A DNA stretch of 64,000 bases from Polaromonas sp. C04 (GTDB taxonomy: Bacteria > Pseudomonadota > Gammaproteobacteria > Burkholderiales > Burkholderiaceae_C): assembly GCF_002002705.1 (NCBI RefSeq), contig NZ_MUNS01000020.1:186001-250000 (forward strand), read 5' to 3'. The translations under genes were made by a program, and so were the position numbers. Positions within the stretch are counted from its first letter, which is position 1, and each line of letters starts with the position of its first letter. Positions 37,761 through 46,335 of the stretch are shown one piece after another. A model generated the notes under the pieces. It was not told the origin of the DNA and made no database searches. It saw only the letters and a program-made list of their open reading frames with translations.

Positions 37761-37810
37761 TACAATCTCGCACCACAAACCCGCCACCGGCTGCACACTG
37801 GCGGGTTTTT
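37761..37810 (+). terminator. Hairpin with T-run upstream of liv operon; -10-like box before it
   Basis: AACCCGCCA-N12-TGGCGGGTT (37778-37786 with 37799-37807) is followed by T residues, a standard terminator form. It lies 98 bp after rarA and 109 bp before livH. A TACAAT box at 37761 just ahead could start a very short leader RNA. It may end the rarA transcript or attenuate the liv operon. The rest of the 239-bp gap shows nothing clear. Confidence 0.65.
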
Positions 37811-37918
37811 GCTAGGTGAAAGAAAAGACTCACAAGGTCACACTGCAAACCGGTCAGCTTTTCTGGCCCAAGCAGATGTCAGCTAGCGCATCAGCCGATT
37901 ACAAAACGGAGAATTTTT

Positions 37919-38848
37919 ATGGATATCCTGCTTCAGCAGATCATCAACGGTCTGGTGCTGGGCAGCATGTATGCCTTGATCGCCCTGGGCTACACCATGG
38001 TGTACGGCATCATCAACCTGATCAATTTTGCGCACGGCGAAGTGCTGATGGTCGGGGCCATGACCAGTTGGACCATCATCGGCTACATGCGCGACGCGAT
38101 GCCCGGCACGCCAGGCTGGCTGGTCTTGCTGATCTCGCTGATCATCGCGTGCGTGGTGGCCGCCGCGCTCAACTTCGTGATCGAGAAAGTGGCTTACCGG
38201 CCGCTGCGCAACGCCCCCAAACTGGCTCCCCTGATTACCGCCGTCGGCATGTCGCTGCTGCTACAGACGCTGGCCATGATCATCTGGAAGCCCAACTACA
38301 AACCGTATCCGACGCTGCTGCCGAGTGCGCCTTTGAGTATCGGCGGTGCGGTGATCACGCCGACGCAGATCCTGATTCTGGGCTTTACCGCGGTCTCGCT
38401 GGCCGTGCTGATGTGGGTGGTGAACTACACGCGGCTCGGCCGGGCCATGCGCGCCACGTCCGAGAACCCGGGGGTGGCGGCCCTGATGGGCGTCAAGCCC
38501 GACCAGGTGATTTCGGCCACCTTCGTCATCGGCGCGGTGCTGGCCGCCATTGCCGGTGTGATGTACGCCTCCAACTACGGCACGGTGCAGCACACCATGG
38601 GTTTCCTGCCCGGCCTCAAGGCCTTTACCGCTGCCGTGTTTGGCGGCATCGGCAACCTGGCCGGCGCCGTGGTCGGCGGCATTCTGCTCGGACTGATCGA
38701 GTCCATCGGCGCGGGTTATATCGGGCAAGTGACGGGCGGTTTTCTCGGCAGCAACTACAGCGACATCTTCGCCTTTATCGTGCTGATCGGCATGCTCACG
38801 CTGCGGCCATCGGGCCTGCTGGGTGAACGTGTGGCGGACCGGTCCTGA
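37919..38848 (+). CDS. livH: Branched-chain amino acid ABC transporter permease LivH
   Basis: A 309-residue inner-membrane permease with eight or so helices. QQIINGLVLGSMYALIALGY and INFAHGEVLMVGAM are LivH signatures, as is GLKAFTAAVFGGIGNLAGAV near the C-terminus. It opens a livHMGF operon. LivH pairs with LivM to form the channel for leucine, isoleucine, valine or related compounds; Comamonadaceae homologues also take up urea or aromatic amides, so the cargo is inferred. Confidence 0.95.
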   Translation: MDILLQQIINGLVLGSMYALIALGYTMVYGIINLINFAHGEVLMVGAMTSWTIIGYMRDAMPGTPGWLVLLISLIIACVVAAALNFVIEKVAYRPLRNAPKLAPLITAVGMSLLLQTLAMIIWKPNYKPYPTLLPSAPLSIGGAVITPTQILILGFTAVSLAVLMWVVNYTRLGRAMRATSENPGVAALMGVKPDQVISATFVIGAVLAAIAGVMYASNYGTVQHTMGFLPGLKAFTAAVFGGIGNLAGAVVGGILLGLIESIGAGYIGQVTGGFLGSNYSDIFAFIVLIGMLTLRPSGLLGERVADRS

Positions 38849-38869
38849 GCGCGGCCAAGGAGACTCGAC

Positions 38870-39952
38870 ATGAAACAGAAAAACCAACTGATTGTTTTCT
38901 TCCTGGCAGGCATCGCACTGCTGATCCTGCCGCTGGTGCTGCAAAGCGCGGGCAATGCCTGGATCCGCATCCTCGACAGCTCGCTCCTGTACGTGATGCT
39001 GGCCCTGGGCCTGAACATCGTGGTGGGCTTTGCCGGCCTGCTGGACCTGGGCTACGTGGCTTTCTTCGCCATTGGTGCCTACATGTACGGCCTGCTGGCC
39101 TCGCCGCAACTGACGGACAACTTTCCGGCCATCGCCGCCATGTTTCCCCAGGGCCTTCATTCACCGCTGTGGCTGGTGCTTCCGGCCGGCGCCCTGCTGG
39201 CGGGTGCGTTCGGCGTGATCCTGGGCGTGCCGGTACTCAAGCTGCGCGGCGACTACCTGGCGATCGTGACACTCGGTTTCGGTGAAATCATCCGGGTGTT
39301 CATGAACAACCTGGACCAGCCCATCAATCTCACCAATGGCCCGAAAGGGGTCAACCAGATCGACCCCATCACCCTCTTTGGGTTGAACCTGGGCCGGCCG
39401 GTCACGGTGTTTGGCTTCGAGGTCGCCTCGGTCAGCCTGTATTACTACCTGTTCCTGGCGCTGGTCATCATCAGCGTGGTGATCTGCCACCGCCTTCAGT
39501 TGTCACGCATCGGCCGCGCCTGGATGGCCATTCGGGAAGACGAAATTGCGGCCAAGGCCATGGGCATCAACACCCGCAACATGAAATTACTCGCGTTCGG
39601 CATGGGCGCCACCTTTGGCGGCGTGGCAGGCACCATGTTTGCGGCTTTCCAGGGCTTTGTGTCACCCGAGTCATTCAGCCTGATGGAGTCGGTGATGATC
39701 GTCGCCATGGTGGTGCTGGGCGGTACCGGGCATTTGCCCGGCGTGATCCTGGGCGCCGTGCTGCTGTCGGCGCTGCCCGAGGTGCTGCGTTTCGTTGCCG
39801 GTCCGCTGCAGGGCATGACCGGCGGCCGGCTCGACTCCGCCATCCTGCGCCAGCTGCTGATTGCACTGGCCATGATCATCATCATGCTGCTGCGTCCGCG
39901 CGGCCTGTGGCCCTCGCCCGAGCGTGGCAAGTCACTGCTAACCAAGAAATAA
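38870..39952 (+). CDS. livM: Branched-chain amino acid ABC transporter permease LivM
   Basis: A 360-residue permease and partner of LivH. NIVVGFAGLLDLGYVAFFAI and LKLRGDYLAIVTLGFGEIIR are the LivM hallmarks; the C-terminal EDEIAAKAMGINTRNMKLLA is the ATPase-coupling loop. It starts 21 bp after livH and ends 10 bp before livG. Confidence 0.95.
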   Translation: MKQKNQLIVFFLAGIALLILPLVLQSAGNAWIRILDSSLLYVMLALGLNIVVGFAGLLDLGYVAFFAIGAYMYGLLASPQLTDNFPAIAAMFPQGLHSPLWLVLPAGALLAGAFGVILGVPVLKLRGDYLAIVTLGFGEIIRVFMNNLDQPINLTNGPKGVNQIDPITLFGLNLGRPVTVFGFEVASVSLYYYLFLALVIISVVICHRLQLSRIGRAWMAIREDEIAAKAMGINTRNMKLLAFGMGATFGGVAGTMFAAFQGFVSPESFSLMESVMIVAMVVLGGTGHLPGVILGAVLLSALPEVLRFVAGPLQGMTGGRLDSAILRQLLIALAMIIIMLLRPRGLWPSPERGKSLLTKK

Positions 39953-39962
39953 GGAGGGCGAT

Positions 39963-40739
39963 ATGGCAGATACAGATACAGTCCTCAACGTCTCCGGCGT
40001 TTCCAAGCGGTTCGGCGGTTTGCAGGCGCTGAGCGACGTGGGCATCCGCATCGAGCGCGGCCAGGTCTACGGCCTGATCGGGCCCAATGGCGCCGGCAAG
40101 ACCACGTTCTTCAATGTACTCACGGGCTTGTACACCCCTGACAGCGGCACCTTCGAGCTGGCCGGAAAACCGTACAAGCCGCATGCCGTGCACGAAGTCG
40201 CCAAGGCCGGCATTGCGCGTACCTTCCAGAACATTCGTCTGTTCTCCGACATGACGGCGATCGAGAACGTGATGGTGGGACGCCATGTGCGGACCCATTC
40301 GGGTGTATTCGGCGCGATTTTTCGCGGCCCCGGCTTCAAGGCCGAGGAAGCCGCCATTGCCAAGCGCGGGCATGAGCTGCTCGACTACGTGGGCATTGGC
40401 AAGTTCGCCGACTACAAGGCGCGCACGCTGAGCTACGGCGACCAGCGCCGCCTGGAGATTGCGCGAGCGCTGGCCACCGACCCGCAGCTGATTGCGCTGG
40501 ACGAGCCCGCGGCCGGCATGAACGCAACTGAAAAAGTGCTGCTGCGCGAACTGATCAATCGCATCCGCAATGACAACCGCACCATCTTGCTGATCGAGCA
40601 CGACGTGAAACTCGTCATGGGACTGTGCGACCGCGTCACCGTGCTGGACTACGGCAAGCAGATTGCCGAAGGGACACCCGCTACCGTGCAGAAGAACGAA
40701 AAAGTGATCGAGGCCTACCTGGGGACAGGGGGACACTGA
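39963..40739 (+). CDS. livG: Branched-chain amino acid ABC transporter ATPase LivG
   Basis: A 258-residue ABC ATPase. Walker A is GPNGAGKTTFFNVLTG, the signature segment is LSYGDQRRLEIARALATDP and Walker B is LIALDEPAAGMN, with the His switch in IEHDVKLVMGL. FQNIRLFSDMTAIENVMVG is typical of LivG. It follows livM with a GGAGGG ribosome site and is 1 bp from livF. Confidence 0.96.
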   Translation: MADTDTVLNVSGVSKRFGGLQALSDVGIRIERGQVYGLIGPNGAGKTTFFNVLTGLYTPDSGTFELAGKPYKPHAVHEVAKAGIARTFQNIRLFSDMTAIENVMVGRHVRTHSGVFGAIFRGPGFKAEEAAIAKRGHELLDYVGIGKFADYKARTLSYGDQRRLEIARALATDPQLIALDEPAAGMNATEKVLLRELINRIRNDNRTILLIEHDVKLVMGLCDRVTVLDYGKQIAEGTPATVQKNEKVIEAYLGTGGH

Positions 40740-40740
40740 T

Positions 40741-41469
40741 ATGGCCAACACCAACGCAAATACATTACTCAAAGTGAGCGGCCTGAAGGTCGCCTACGGG
40801 GGCATCCAGGCCGTCAAGGGGGTGGACTTCGAGGTGCACGAAGGCGAGCTGGTCTCGCTGATCGGCTCCAACGGGGCCGGCAAGACCACCACCATGAAGG
40901 CCATTACCGGCAGTCTTTCCATTGCCGACGGCGACATCGAATACATGGGCAGGAGCATCAAGGGCCAGGGGCCCTGGGATCTGGTCAAGCAGGGTCTGGC
41001 CATGGTGCCCGAGGGCCGCGGCGTGTTTGCCCGCATGAGCATTACCGAGAACCTGCAGATGGGCGCCTACGTGCGCAACGACAAGGCCGACATAGCGGCC
41101 GATATCGACAAGATGTTCACCATCTTCCCGCGCCTGAAGGAGCGCAAGGACCAGCTGGCCGGCACCATGTCGGGCGGCGAGCAGCAAATGCTGGCCATGG
41201 GCCGTGCGTTGATGAGCCGGCCCAAGGTGCTGTTGATGGATGAGCCGTCCATGGGCCTGAGCCCCATCATGGTGGACAAGATCTTCGAGGTGATTCGCGA
41301 CGTGTACGCACAGGGCGTGACCGTCCTGCTGGTCGAGCAGAACGCCAGCCGGGCGCTGAGCATTGCGAATCGCGGCTATGTCATGGAGTCGGGCATCATC
41401 ACCATGAGCGGCGATGCCAAACAGATGTTGAGCGACCCGAAGGTGCGCGCGGCCTATCTGGGCGAGTGA
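40741..41469 (+). CDS. livF: Branched-chain amino acid ABC transporter ATPase LivF
   Basis: A 242-residue ABC ATPase and partner of LivG. It shows GSNGAGKTTTMKAITG (Walker A), MSGGEQQMLAMGRALMSRP (signature) and LLMDEPSMGLSPIMV (Walker B). VPEGRGVFARMSITENL is characteristic of LivF. The gene begins 1 bp after the livG stop, so the two are coupled. Confidence 0.96.
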   Translation: MANTNANTLLKVSGLKVAYGGIQAVKGVDFEVHEGELVSLIGSNGAGKTTTMKAITGSLSIADGDIEYMGRSIKGQGPWDLVKQGLAMVPEGRGVFARMSITENLQMGAYVRNDKADIAADIDKMFTIFPRLKERKDQLAGTMSGGEQQMLAMGRALMSRPKVLLMDEPSMGLSPIMVDKIFEVIRDVYAQGVTVLLVEQNASRALSIANRGYVMESGIITMSGDAKQMLSDPKVRAAYLGE

Positions 41470-41584
41470 CGGGGTTTTGCCGCGGCAGGGGTGTGATCGC
41501 GCAGGGCAAAGATGTAGGATGACGCTCTTCGGGCGGCCCTGCGGGGCGTCCCGTCGAATCCTCCTTTATTTGTTCAAGAACGAC

Positions 41585-42739
41585 ATGATGAAACACTGGG
41601 CACAATCGACTTTCTCCTTCCAACTTGCTGCTGCGACCGCGTTGACCGTGGCGGCGTCCATGGCTATGGCCCAGGACGTGCAAATCGTCAAGATCGGGCA
41701 TGCGGGTCCGATCTCTGGCGGGATTGCCCACATCGGCAAGGACACCGAGAACGGGGTTCGCCTGGCCATTGACGAAATCAATGCGCAGAACCCGGTGATT
41801 GGCGGCAAGAAAATCAAATTCGAAATCGATGCCGAAGACGATGCCGGTGACCCGCGGCAAGCCACCGCCGTGGCGCAGAAAATGTGCGACTCCAAAGTTG
41901 CCGGGGTGGTCGGGCATCTCCAGTCAGGGACGTCCATTCCCGCGTCGGCCATCTACAACCGGTGCGGCATTCCCAATATCACGGCCTCTGCCACCAATCC
42001 GGATCTGACCAAGCCTGGCTACAAAACCACCTTCCGGCTGATTGCCAATGACAATGCGCTGGGTGCCGCGCTGGCGTTGTACGCTGCGGACGCGCTGAAA
42101 GTCAAGAAGGTGGCCATCATTGACGACCGGACCGCATACGGCCAGGGGGTTGCGGCGGTGTTCAAGGAGACCGCGGTCAAAAAGGGTCTGCAGGTTGTCG
42201 GCGCGGAATACACCAATGACAAGGCAACCGACTTCATGGCGATCCTGACGTCGCTCAAGAGCAAGAAGCCGGATGCGATTTTTTACGGCGGGCTCGATGC
42301 CCAGGCCGGTCCGATGCTGCGCCAGATGGAGCAGTTGGGCATGGTCGACGTGAAGTTTTTCGGCGGCGATGCGCTGTGCACCGAAAAACTGGCCGAGCTC
42401 GCCTCGAATGCAGGCGCCCTGAAGAACGTGACCTGTGCGACAGGCGGCGCTTCAATAGAAAAAATGCAGGGTGGACCGGCCTGGAAGAAACGGTACGACG
42501 CCAAATTCCCGGGGCAATTCCAGATCTACAGTCCCTATGCCTATGACGCGACCTTTGTGCTGGTGGACGCCATGAAGCGGGCCAACTCAGTCGACCCCAA
42601 GGTCTATGTTCCGTTCCTGGCCAAGACGCACTACAAGGGCGTAACCGCGAATATCTCTTTTACGGCCAATGGCGAACTGACCAACCCTGCAGTGACGCTT
42701 TACGTCTACAAGAACGGCGTCCGAACCGCGCTTAACTGA
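41585..42739 (+). CDS. Branched-chain amino acid ABC transporter substrate-binding protein
   Basis: A 384-residue periplasmic binding protein of the LivK/J type. The signal peptide ends AASMAMA before QDVQIVKIGHAGPISGG. GVRLAIDEINAQNPVIGGKK and FFGGDALCTEKLAELA fit the Peripla_BP_6 fold. It follows livHMGF after 115 bp and presumably delivers the substrate to that transporter. A second ATG one codon later is possible. Confidence 0.93.
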   Translation: MMKHWAQSTFSFQLAAATALTVAASMAMAQDVQIVKIGHAGPISGGIAHIGKDTENGVRLAIDEINAQNPVIGGKKIKFEIDAEDDAGDPRQATAVAQKMCDSKVAGVVGHLQSGTSIPASAIYNRCGIPNITASATNPDLTKPGYKTTFRLIANDNALGAALALYAADALKVKKVAIIDDRTAYGQGVAAVFKETAVKKGLQVVGAEYTNDKATDFMAILTSLKSKKPDAIFYGGLDAQAGPMLRQMEQLGMVDVKFFGGDALCTEKLAELASNAGALKNVTCATGGASIEKMQGGPAWKKRYDAKFPGQFQIYSPYAYDATFVLVDAMKRANSVDPKVYVPFLAKTHYKGVTANISFTANGELTNPAVTLYVYKNGVRTALN

Positions 42740-42783
42740 AGGCGCCGACGCTGATGCCGGACCGTGGGCCGGGCGGATGGGCC

Positions 42784-43776
42784 TCAGTCCACGGTGGCGC
42801 CCGAGGCCTTCACCACTTTCTCGTACTTCGCGAGCTCGCTCTTCATGAAGGCGCCGAACGCCTCGGGCGTGCTCGGGACCGGTTCCGCCAGCAGGCTGGC
42901 GAAGCGTGTTCTGGTGTTGGGGGCATTCAGCGCCGCCACAAACGCGTGATTCAGCCTGGCAATCACCTCTTTCGGTGTGCCCGCCGGCGCCACCAGGCCC
43001 CACCAGGTATCGATCGAAAAGCCCTTGAGCGTGTCGGCCACGGGCGGCACGTCCGGCAACGCGGGTGAGCGCGCGAGCGTGGTCACGGCGATGGCCTTGA
43101 GCTTGCCCGAGCGGATGTTGGGCGCGGCGGTCGCAAGGTTGTCGAAGTTGAAGTCGACCTGGCCGCTCAGCAACGCCAGCTGCGCCGGGTTGCCGCCGTT
43201 GTAGGGAATGTGAACGGCAAAAATCCCGGCTTGCGCCTTGAACATTTCGCCGGCCAGGTGGCCCGCACTGCCATTGCCGCCGCTGCCGTAGTTGAGCGTG
43301 CCGGGATGGGCCCTGGCATACGCAATCAGGTCGCGCACGCTGCTGATCTTGAAGCGCCGGGCTGTCTCGGCGTTCATCACCAGCACGTTGGGCACACGCA
43401 GGATTTGCGTGATGGGCGCGAAATCGGTCGCCGCGTTGTAGGGCATCTTGCGGTACAGCCAGGGGTTGACGGCGTTGGTGGCGGTCGCTGCGATGCCGAT
43501 CGTCAGGCCGTCGGGAGCGGCCTTGGCGATCATGTCGGCGCCGATGTTGCCGCCCGCACCCGGCTTGTTGTCGATGATGACCGGCCCGAGCGTCTCCTTC
43601 ACGGCCTCTGCCAGAATGCGGGCCGTCAGGTCGATCGGGCCACCCGCGCCGTAAGGCACGATGAGCCGGATCGGGCGCGCCTGGGCTTGCGCGAGGGACG
43701 GGGAGAGGATCAGCGCAGGGATGGCAGAAAGTGCCAGCGCCTGGGCCAGGGCAGGGAAGAGGTGTCGACGTTTCAT
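42784..43776 (-). CDS. Bug-family tripartite tricarboxylate transporter substrate-binding protein
   Basis: A 330-residue periplasmic solute-binding protein. It has a signal peptide (LILSPSLAQA) followed by RPIRLIVPYGAGGPIDLTAR and IIDNKPGAGGNIGADMIAKA, the two signature loops of Bug proteins. It would bind a carboxylate. No TctA/TctB membrane genes are nearby, as is usual for the many orphan Bug proteins of Burkholderiales. It is convergent with the liv binding-protein gene. The upstream open frame to 43926 lacks a signal, so I use the ATG at 43776. Confidence 0.92.
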   Translation of the reverse strand: MKRRHLFPALAQALALSAIPALILSPSLAQAQARPIRLIVPYGAGGPIDLTARILAEAVKETLGPVIIDNKPGAGGNIGADMIAKAAPDGLTIGIAATATNAVNPWLYRKMPYNAATDFAPITQILRVPNVLVMNAETARRFKISSVRDLIAYARAHPGTLNYGSGGNGSAGHLAGEMFKAQAGIFAVHIPYNGGNPAQLALLSGQVDFNFDNLATAAPNIRSGKLKAIAVTTLARSPALPDVPPVADTLKGFSIDTWWGLVAPAGTPKEVIARLNHAFVAALNAPNTRTRFASLLAEPVPSTPEAFGAFMKSELAKYEKVVKASGATVD

Positions 43777-43914
43777 GCCCTTATTGTGCAAAACATTGGC
43801 CCGCGCGCCACCGTGACAATCCCTTACATCACTTTTCGTGAACGCTGTCTGTCTCCATGTCGTCCTCTGCGTTATGGGTGTGGAATGTTTTCCATGATTT
43901 TGAAGGAATCCAAG

Positions 43915-44292
43915 ATGAAAATTCACCCATTACTGATTGCAGCTGCCCTCGCCACCGGTGGCCTCGCGTTTGCCCAGACTCCCCCAGCGACTCCTGCCGT
44001 CACCCCGGCTACCGCCCCTGCGACCGCCGCGCCCGCTGCCCCGCACAAGGCGGCAGCGCACAAGACGCGGATGCACGGGCACGCCCACAAGGCTGCCGCT
44101 GCTGCGGCGCCGACCGGGGCCGACTCGACGACGACGCGGGAGGAGCGCATGGCTGCCGCGGAGGCCGACTACAAAGCCAGCCTCGAAAAAGGGGATCAGG
44201 CCGCGCCAGTCCACAAGATGACGCATCACCACCATGGCGGCCACCCCATGCACAGGCATCAGCCGGCAAAGGCGGCTCCGGCTTCCTCCTGA
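43915..44292 (+). CDS. Small Ala/Pro/His-rich exported protein
   Basis: A 125-residue protein I do not recognise. An N-terminal signal (MKIHPLLIAAALATGGLAFA, cleaved before QTPPA) leads into an Ala/Pro/Thr-rich linker. It continues with HKAAAHKTRMHGHAHKAA, a charged helix ERMAAAEADYKASLEKGDQA and a His-rich tail (HHHHGGHPMHRHQ). The histidines could bind divalent metals in the periplasm, but this is inference. AAGGAA lies upstream of the ATG. It is divergent from a Bug gene and convergent, 8 bp apart, with the reductase. Confidence 0.75.
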   Translation: MKIHPLLIAAALATGGLAFAQTPPATPAVTPATAPATAAPAAPHKAAAHKTRMHGHAHKAAAAAAPTGADSTTTREERMAAAEADYKASLEKGDQAAPVHKMTHHHHGGHPMHRHQPAKAAPASS

Positions 44293-44300
44293 GCGCGGCC

Positions 44301-45341
44301 TCAGGCCGCGATGCCGGCCTGCGCCTTGTCGGCCTCGGTGGTGAACGCGTCGGCGTAGAACTCATCCGGCGACAGACCCGCCAGGCGGGTGTAGTCGGCG
44401 CGCGCCGAATCCACCACGATGGGCGCGCCGCAGGCATACACCTGGTAGCCTGAGAGGTCCGGAAAATCCTCCAGCACGGCTTGGTGCACGAAGCCCGTGC
44501 GCCCGCTCCATTTGTCCTCGGGCAGCGCGTCGGAGATTACCGGCACATAGCTCAGGTTGGGCATTTCGGCCACGCGTGCCCTGACCCAGTCGTCCAGATA
44601 CAAGTCTTCGGGGCGGCGCCCGCCCCAATAGAGCGTGGCGGGGCGCTCGATGCCCTTGAACTGCATGTGCTCGATCACCGCCTTGATCGGCGCAAAGCCC
44701 GTGCCCGAGGCCAGCAGGATCATCGGTTTGGTCGAGTCCTCGCGCATGAAGAAGCTGCCATACGGGCCCTCCACGCGCAGGATCTCCTTGTCTTTCATCG
44801 CATGGAACACATGGTCGGTGAACTTGCCGCCGGGCATATGGCGAATGTGCAGCTCCACGCCAGGTCCGCGGTGCGGCGCGTTGCCCATCGAGTAGCTGCG
44901 CCGCGCGCCATCGCGCAGGATGAATTCGATGTATTGGCCCGCGTGGTATTTGAACGTGTCGTTGGCCGGCAGTTGCAGCTTGACCAGCATGACGTCGTGC
45001 GATTTTTTCTCCAGCCCGACCACGCGCACGGGCATCTTGCGGATCGGGAAGGCGCTCTCGTCCGTCACCTGGCGCGACTCCAGCACCACGTCGCTGTGCG
45101 GTACGCCGCAGCAGGTCAGGATGAAGCCGCTGGCTTCTTCTTCCGGGGACAGCGCCTTGCTCTGGTGCGGGCCGTGCACCACCGTGCCTTCAATCTTTTT
45201 GCACTTGCACGAACCGCAGGCGCCGTCCTTGCAACCGTAGGGCAGCCCCACGCCGGCGCGAATGCCTGCCGCCAGAATCGCTTCGCCGGGATTGGCGACA
45301 AAGCTGCGGCCACTGGGCAGCACAGAGATATTGAAGGTCAT
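44301..45341 (-). CDS. 2Fe-2S ferredoxin/FNR-type NAD(P)H reductase (AscD-like)
   Basis: A 346-residue fused electron-transfer protein. Residues 1-90 form a plant-type ferredoxin with cysteines in YGCKDGACGSCKCKK and ILTCCGVP. An FAD domain (RSYSMGNAP) and an NAD domain (ILLASGTGFAPIKAVIEHM) follow. This architecture is usually annotated as CDP-6-deoxy-delta-3,4-glucoseen reductase, but no deoxysugar genes are nearby. It is better viewed as an oxygenase or monooxygenase reductase of unknown partner. Confidence 0.9.
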   Translation of the reverse strand: MTFNISVLPSGRSFVANPGEAILAAGIRAGVGLPYGCKDGACGSCKCKKIEGTVVHGPHQSKALSPEEEASGFILTCCGVPHSDVVLESRQVTDESAFPIRKMPVRVVGLEKKSHDVMLVKLQLPANDTFKYHAGQYIEFILRDGARRSYSMGNAPHRGPGVELHIRHMPGGKFTDHVFHAMKDKEILRVEGPYGSFFMREDSTKPMILLASGTGFAPIKAVIEHMQFKGIERPATLYWGGRRPEDLYLDDWVRARVAEMPNLSYVPVISDALPEDKWSGRTGFVHQAVLEDFPDLSGYQVYACGAPIVVDSARADYTRLAGLSPDEFYADAFTTEADKAQAGIAA

Positions 45342-45417
45342 CTTTTCGGTATCCTCGGGGGAGTCTTCTTTTCACCAACTCCCGATTTTGCCTTCAAACC
45401 AATCCCCTCCTGGCGCC

Positions 45418-46335
45418 TTGCCCGCGCGCTTTCGCCGCGAACGGGTGTTGATGGTGGGCTGTGGCGACGTCGGAATGCGTGTGGCGCGCGGCATGGCGGG
45501 CCGCATGCGGCTGCTCGCGCTGACCTCGTCGCCGCAGCGCGTGAGCGAATTGCGCGCGCGCGGCATCACCCCTTTGCACGGCAACCTGGACGTGCCGGCC
45601 AGCCTGCGCCGGCTTGCCGGCATTGCCACGCGCGTGGTCTATCTGGCGCCGCCGCCGCCCGAGGGCTGGGGCGATCCGCGAACGCGCGCGCTGACCCAGG
45701 TGCTGCGCCTGCGCTCTGCACCCGCTTCTTTCGTCTATGGTTCGACCAGCGGCGTGTATGGCGACTGCCAGGGTGCCCTGGTGGCCGAGACCCGGGCCGT
45801 GAGCCCACGCACGCCCCGGGCCAGCAAACGGGTGTCGGCCGAGCAGGCCGTGCGGTTTCTGGGTCGCAGCACGATGCCGGCCGGCCGGGTACGCACCAGC
45901 ATCCTGCGCATTCCGGGGATCTACGCTGCGGACCGCGAAGGCGGCACGCCGCGCGCACGCCTGCTCAAGTGCACCCCCGTGCTGGTAGATCAGGATGACG
46001 TCTACACCAACCACATCCACGCCGATGATCTGGCGCGGGCCTGTGCTGCGGCGCTGTGGCGCGGCAAGCCGCAGCGGGTCTACAACGTGAACGATGACAC
46101 CCGGCTCAAGATGGGCGCTTATTTCGACCTGGCGGCCACGCTGTACGGCTTGCCCAAGCCCCCGCGCGTGCCGCGCGACACCGCGCAGGACCAACTGCCG
46201 CTGCTGCTGCTCAGCTTCATGAATGAATCGCGCCTGATGGACAACACGCGCATGAAGCGCGAACTGCGGCTGATCCTGCGCTATCCGACCGTCGATACAG
46301 GGCTGCTGCCAGAAATAGAGTGCCGCAAGGTTTAA
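45418..46335 (+). CDS. NAD(P)-binding SDR/epimerase-family protein
   Basis: An extended-SDR-like protein of about 305 residues. RVLMVGCGDVGMRVARGMAG is the dinucleotide-binding loop; YGSTSGVYGD carries the YG(S/T) active-site segment, and the C-terminal part has YNVNDDTRLKMGAYFDLAA. It resembles YeeZ-type proteins of unknown substrate. The start is uncertain: ATG 45451 would cut the first beta strand, so I chose the TTG at 45418, although no good ribosome site is seen. Its stop overlaps that of the opposing gene (TTAA at 46332-46335). Confidence 0.8.
   Translation: MPARFRRERVLMVGCGDVGMRVARGMAGRMRLLALTSSPQRVSELRARGITPLHGNLDVPASLRRLAGIATRVVYLAPPPPEGWGDPRTRALTQVLRLRSAPASFVYGSTSGVYGDCQGALVAETRAVSPRTPRASKRVSAEQAVRFLGRSTMPAGRVRTSILRIPGIYAADREGGTPRARLLKCTPVLVDQDDVYTNHIHADDLARACAAALWRGKPQRVYNVNDDTRLKMGAYFDLAATLYGLPKPPRVPRDTAQDQLPLLLLSFMNESRLMDNTRMKRELRLILRYPTVDTGLLPEIECRKV

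Noticed and set aside
44301-45341. CDP-6-deoxy-glucoseen reductase acting in deoxysugar synthesis
   Set aside because: The domain order matches, but no deoxysugar genes are nearby, so only a general reductase function is supported.
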